Of a DNA stretch of 64,000 bases, positions 63,301-64,000 are shown in pieces. The position numbers were made by a program, and so were the translations under genes. Each line of letters opens with the position of its first letter. Position 1 is the first letter of the stretch. Location of the stretch: the NCBI RefSeq assembly GCF_030695525.1, contig NZ_JAUYSS010000065.1, forward strand, positions 1-64,000. Direction: 5' to 3'. The notes under the pieces are model-generated. The model was not told the DNA's origin. It saw nothing but the letters and a program-made list of their open reading frames with translations, and did not search any database. This DNA comes from Daejeonella sp. GTDB taxonomy: Bacteria > Bacteroidota > Bacteroidia > Sphingobacteriales > Sphingobacteriaceae.

Positions 63301-63876
63301 GCCTTTTATTCGAACACTCACACCCGGGAGGGTTTCACCGGTAGCATCTGTGATTTTTCCTTTTACTTCTTTTGGAGGGGCTTCTTTAATGATTTGAAGT
63401 TCAGAATTTGGTGTAAACAGCTCCTTTTTTGATAGAATAATTGTTTTATCAACAATTGAATAATTCACAGGCTGGTTATAAAAGCAAATTTTAAGAACTT
63501 CATCAATTGAGGCTTGTTTCACATCAATATCAACTGACTTTACCTGTTTAATCCATTCCTGATTGTAAAAAAATAAATAACCCGTTTGTTTTTTTATCTC
63601 TTTCAAGACTTGCTCAACCGGAGCGTTCTGCCTTGATATCGTAATCTTTTGGGCAAATCCTGATGCACTTACCTGTAAACAGGCTATCAATAATACAACA
63701 GCGGTTAATTTCATCTTCAGGATAATTTGCCTTGTTAATTTGGCCTGATTAAGTTCTGTAACTAAAACCGGAAAAAAATCCGGACTAATGAATTTTATTG
63801 CTCGTATAAAATGAGAATTAGAGAACCTGCCCAGCTTACTGAAAGGTTCTTTTTTGCAAAAAGCATTAATTTGCAT
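60385..63876 (-). CDS. SusC/RagA TonB-dependent transporter with STN domain (pair 3)
   Basis: A 1163-residue transporter as listed, with a 54-residue basic N-terminal extension before the signal peptide (MKLTAVVLLIACLQVSASGF starts at Met55, 63714); which Met is used is uncertain. STN (SIDEVLKICFYNQPVNYSI), CarboxypepD_reg (GKITDATGETLPGVSVRIKG), TonB box EVVVIGYGT and plug (PLVIVDGLES, DAASASIYGTRAANGVILVST) precede the barrel. The STN domain and upstream antisense cassette predict a FecR gene beyond the right edge of the window. Confidence 0.92.
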   Translation of the reverse strand: MQINAFCKKEPFSKLGRFSNSHFIRAIKFISPDFFPVLVTELNQAKLTRQIILKMKLTAVVLLIACLQVSASGFAQKITISRQNAPVEQVLKEIKKQTGYLFFYNQEWIKQVKSVDIDVKQASIDEVLKICFYNQPVNYSIVDKTIILSKKELFTPNSELQIIKEAPPKEVKGKITDATGETLPGVSVRIKGTNTGTTTDLNGNYTITVPEDNSVLVFTYIGYVTKEVVVSNRSSIDVTLEAANTALTEVVVIGYGTSNLANLTGSVSTVDVEKAMSSRPATNVASMLEGQVSGVFIHTNSGQPGAEGMNVLIRGQGSMGDSQPLVIVDGLESSMDNINPFDIESISVLKDAASASIYGTRAANGVILVSTKRGKEGPIQIRYNTYFGKQDPTAVPDFLGSADYAELHNEARANAGLSPTFTADAIARYRAGNDPNFPSTDWMSVLYSGSGGSQYHGLDFSGGTEATRYNISMAYNEQKGVIKSVDAEQLNFRFNVDNKINKWLNVGINTALNRAVNTLPLTGPELTRGGDLQQFYNSVTHIPPTQKLKLADGSWSGEYPLGNFAAWIDQGNLRAIKGNQLVGTIFSDAKIIKGLSWRNRASLDYTFRETTNHISQFTYGGGQVSGPSSNQEILDRFGILDMESLLNYDNRFGKHGVKGLAGASTRTEDMYSTMAFRLGFPSNDLTAISAGSTAGLLNSGTNRRATLGSYFARVNYDYDGKYMFEANIRRDGSSKFARGNRWGWFPSFSAGWVMSDESFMKDINWLNFLKLRASWGQLGNHRIADFMYLPLITLGQNYAFGGASATGAAQTTANNPDITWETTTEKNIGVDLKMLKNRISLSIDAYDRYTDDILTVVPVSGAFGLPAPTVNYGAMSNKGIETEMRYSKMKGEFQFDVSLNGSYNKNNVEEYFSRDIFDVAGEGGAIVREKGTPWNSYIGYEWDGYFMSDAEAKAGAVHHPSVGAGDLKFKDQNGDGKIDGNDRVVLGNTVPKFTYGMNLGFRYKGFDFSTFFHGTEGVSRYLRVRGYMPFMRNGKALSMHLDRMIVQNGVVVKEGYFPKTQLEGGAGGKNVVASGFSIHDASYLRMKNIQLGYTIPASLTKKAFISRARLYLSGENLLTFTKFPDGYDPEANNTAFHGHVFGGAAGWSYPQVKFYTVGLNVNF

Positions 63877-63888
63877 AACTTTACATGA

Positions 63889-63977
63889 TTTAGGGTGAAT
63901 AGAATATTACTTAACAGTGTGTTTTTAGCCCCTTTATTTTATTTCCGGGAACGCTGCAACGTTTCCGGATTTTTTTT
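63889..63977 (+). ncRNA. Candidate cis-antisense sRNA at susC3 leader (DonS-like)
   Basis: Plus-strand promoter with TTTG at 63853-63856 and TAACTTTA at 63876-63883, 19 bp apart, the best match of the three. The terminator at 63945-63977 gives an RNA of about 88 nt, antisense to the susC3 leader. Confidence 0.65.
63945..63977 (+). terminator. Plus-strand intrinsic terminator upstream of susC3
   Basis: Stem CCGGGAACG/CGTTTCCGG with a run of eight T on the plus strand. Compared with 27177, GGCG/CGCT is replaced by GAACG/CGTTT, so pairing is kept despite sequence change. Confidence 0.8.
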
Positions 63978-64000
63978 GGGCCTTTTTTTGGAGTAGATTT

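Overview
The window looks like the chromosome of a Bacteroidota bacterium of the family Sphingobacteriaceae, with a Pedobacter-like gene style. This rests on gene content, not a database match: three SusC/SusD outer-membrane pairs with N-terminal STN domains, FecR/ECF-sigma pairs, a BlaI/M56 pair, many Tat or lipoprotein signals on metabolic enzymes, AT-rich intergenic DNA, few Shine-Dalgarno sequences and TAnnTTTG-type promoter boxes.

Layout. (1) 1-2.95 kb: a REP-associated tyrosine transposase flanked by REP-like hairpins, then a BlaI-type repressor and M56 sensor protease operon under a promoter with two identical 15-bp palindromic operators. (2) About 3.1-12.7 kb: a compact Mu-like transposable element with divergent repressor and Ner-like gene, MuA-type transposase, MuB-type ATPase, four unknown small genes, a tail hub-like protein, a small HTH-like protein, a tape measure protein and a last small gene. 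Inverted copies of a 14-bp motif lie near both ends. No capsid, portal, terminase, sheath or tube gene is visible. (3) 12.78-13.07 kb: a non-coding, hairpin-rich repeat with 25-bp inverted ends that shares 19 bp with the repeat next to the REP transposase gene. (4) 13.2-20.0 kb (+): a tandem ABC ATPase, then an MHS-family transporter, an exported beta-helix protein and a Tat-exported AGE-family epimerase homologue. (5) 20.1-29.2 kb: exported amidohydrolase, a Kv-type potassium channel with a zinc ribbon, SusCD pair 1, its FecR and a divergent ECF sigma factor. (6) 29.3-51.9 kb (-): a long locus read from right to left: ECF sigma 2, FecR 2, SusC2, SusD2, PQQ sugar dehydrogenase-cytochrome c, CBM9-like protein, lactonase, M28 peptidase, AGE-family protein, amidohydrolase, two PQQ dehydrogenases with inserted cytochrome c, a sorbosone dehydrogenase-like propeller protein and a deacetylase-type amidohydrolase. 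(7) 52.0-63.9 kb (-): SusC3, SusD3, exported class V aminotransferase-like protein, Tat-exported Gfo/Idh protein, TolB-propeller/amidohydrolase lipoprotein and an exported RraA-family protein.

How it works together (inference): sigma/anti-sigma pairs and SusC STN domains should sense ligand at the outer membrane. SusCD complexes import it, and a set of periplasmic enzymes oxidises it with PQQ (electrons passing to cytochrome c domains) and hydrolyses the resulting lactones. The substrate is not identifiable from sequence alone. The most interesting regulatory signal is a recurrent antisense cassette upstream of each of the three susC genes: a TAnnTTT(G/A) box at the susC ORF start, then an intrinsic terminator on the opposite strand about 90-100 nt later, with compensatory changes in the stem. 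This matches the layout of DonS-type cis-antisense sRNAs known from Bacteroides.
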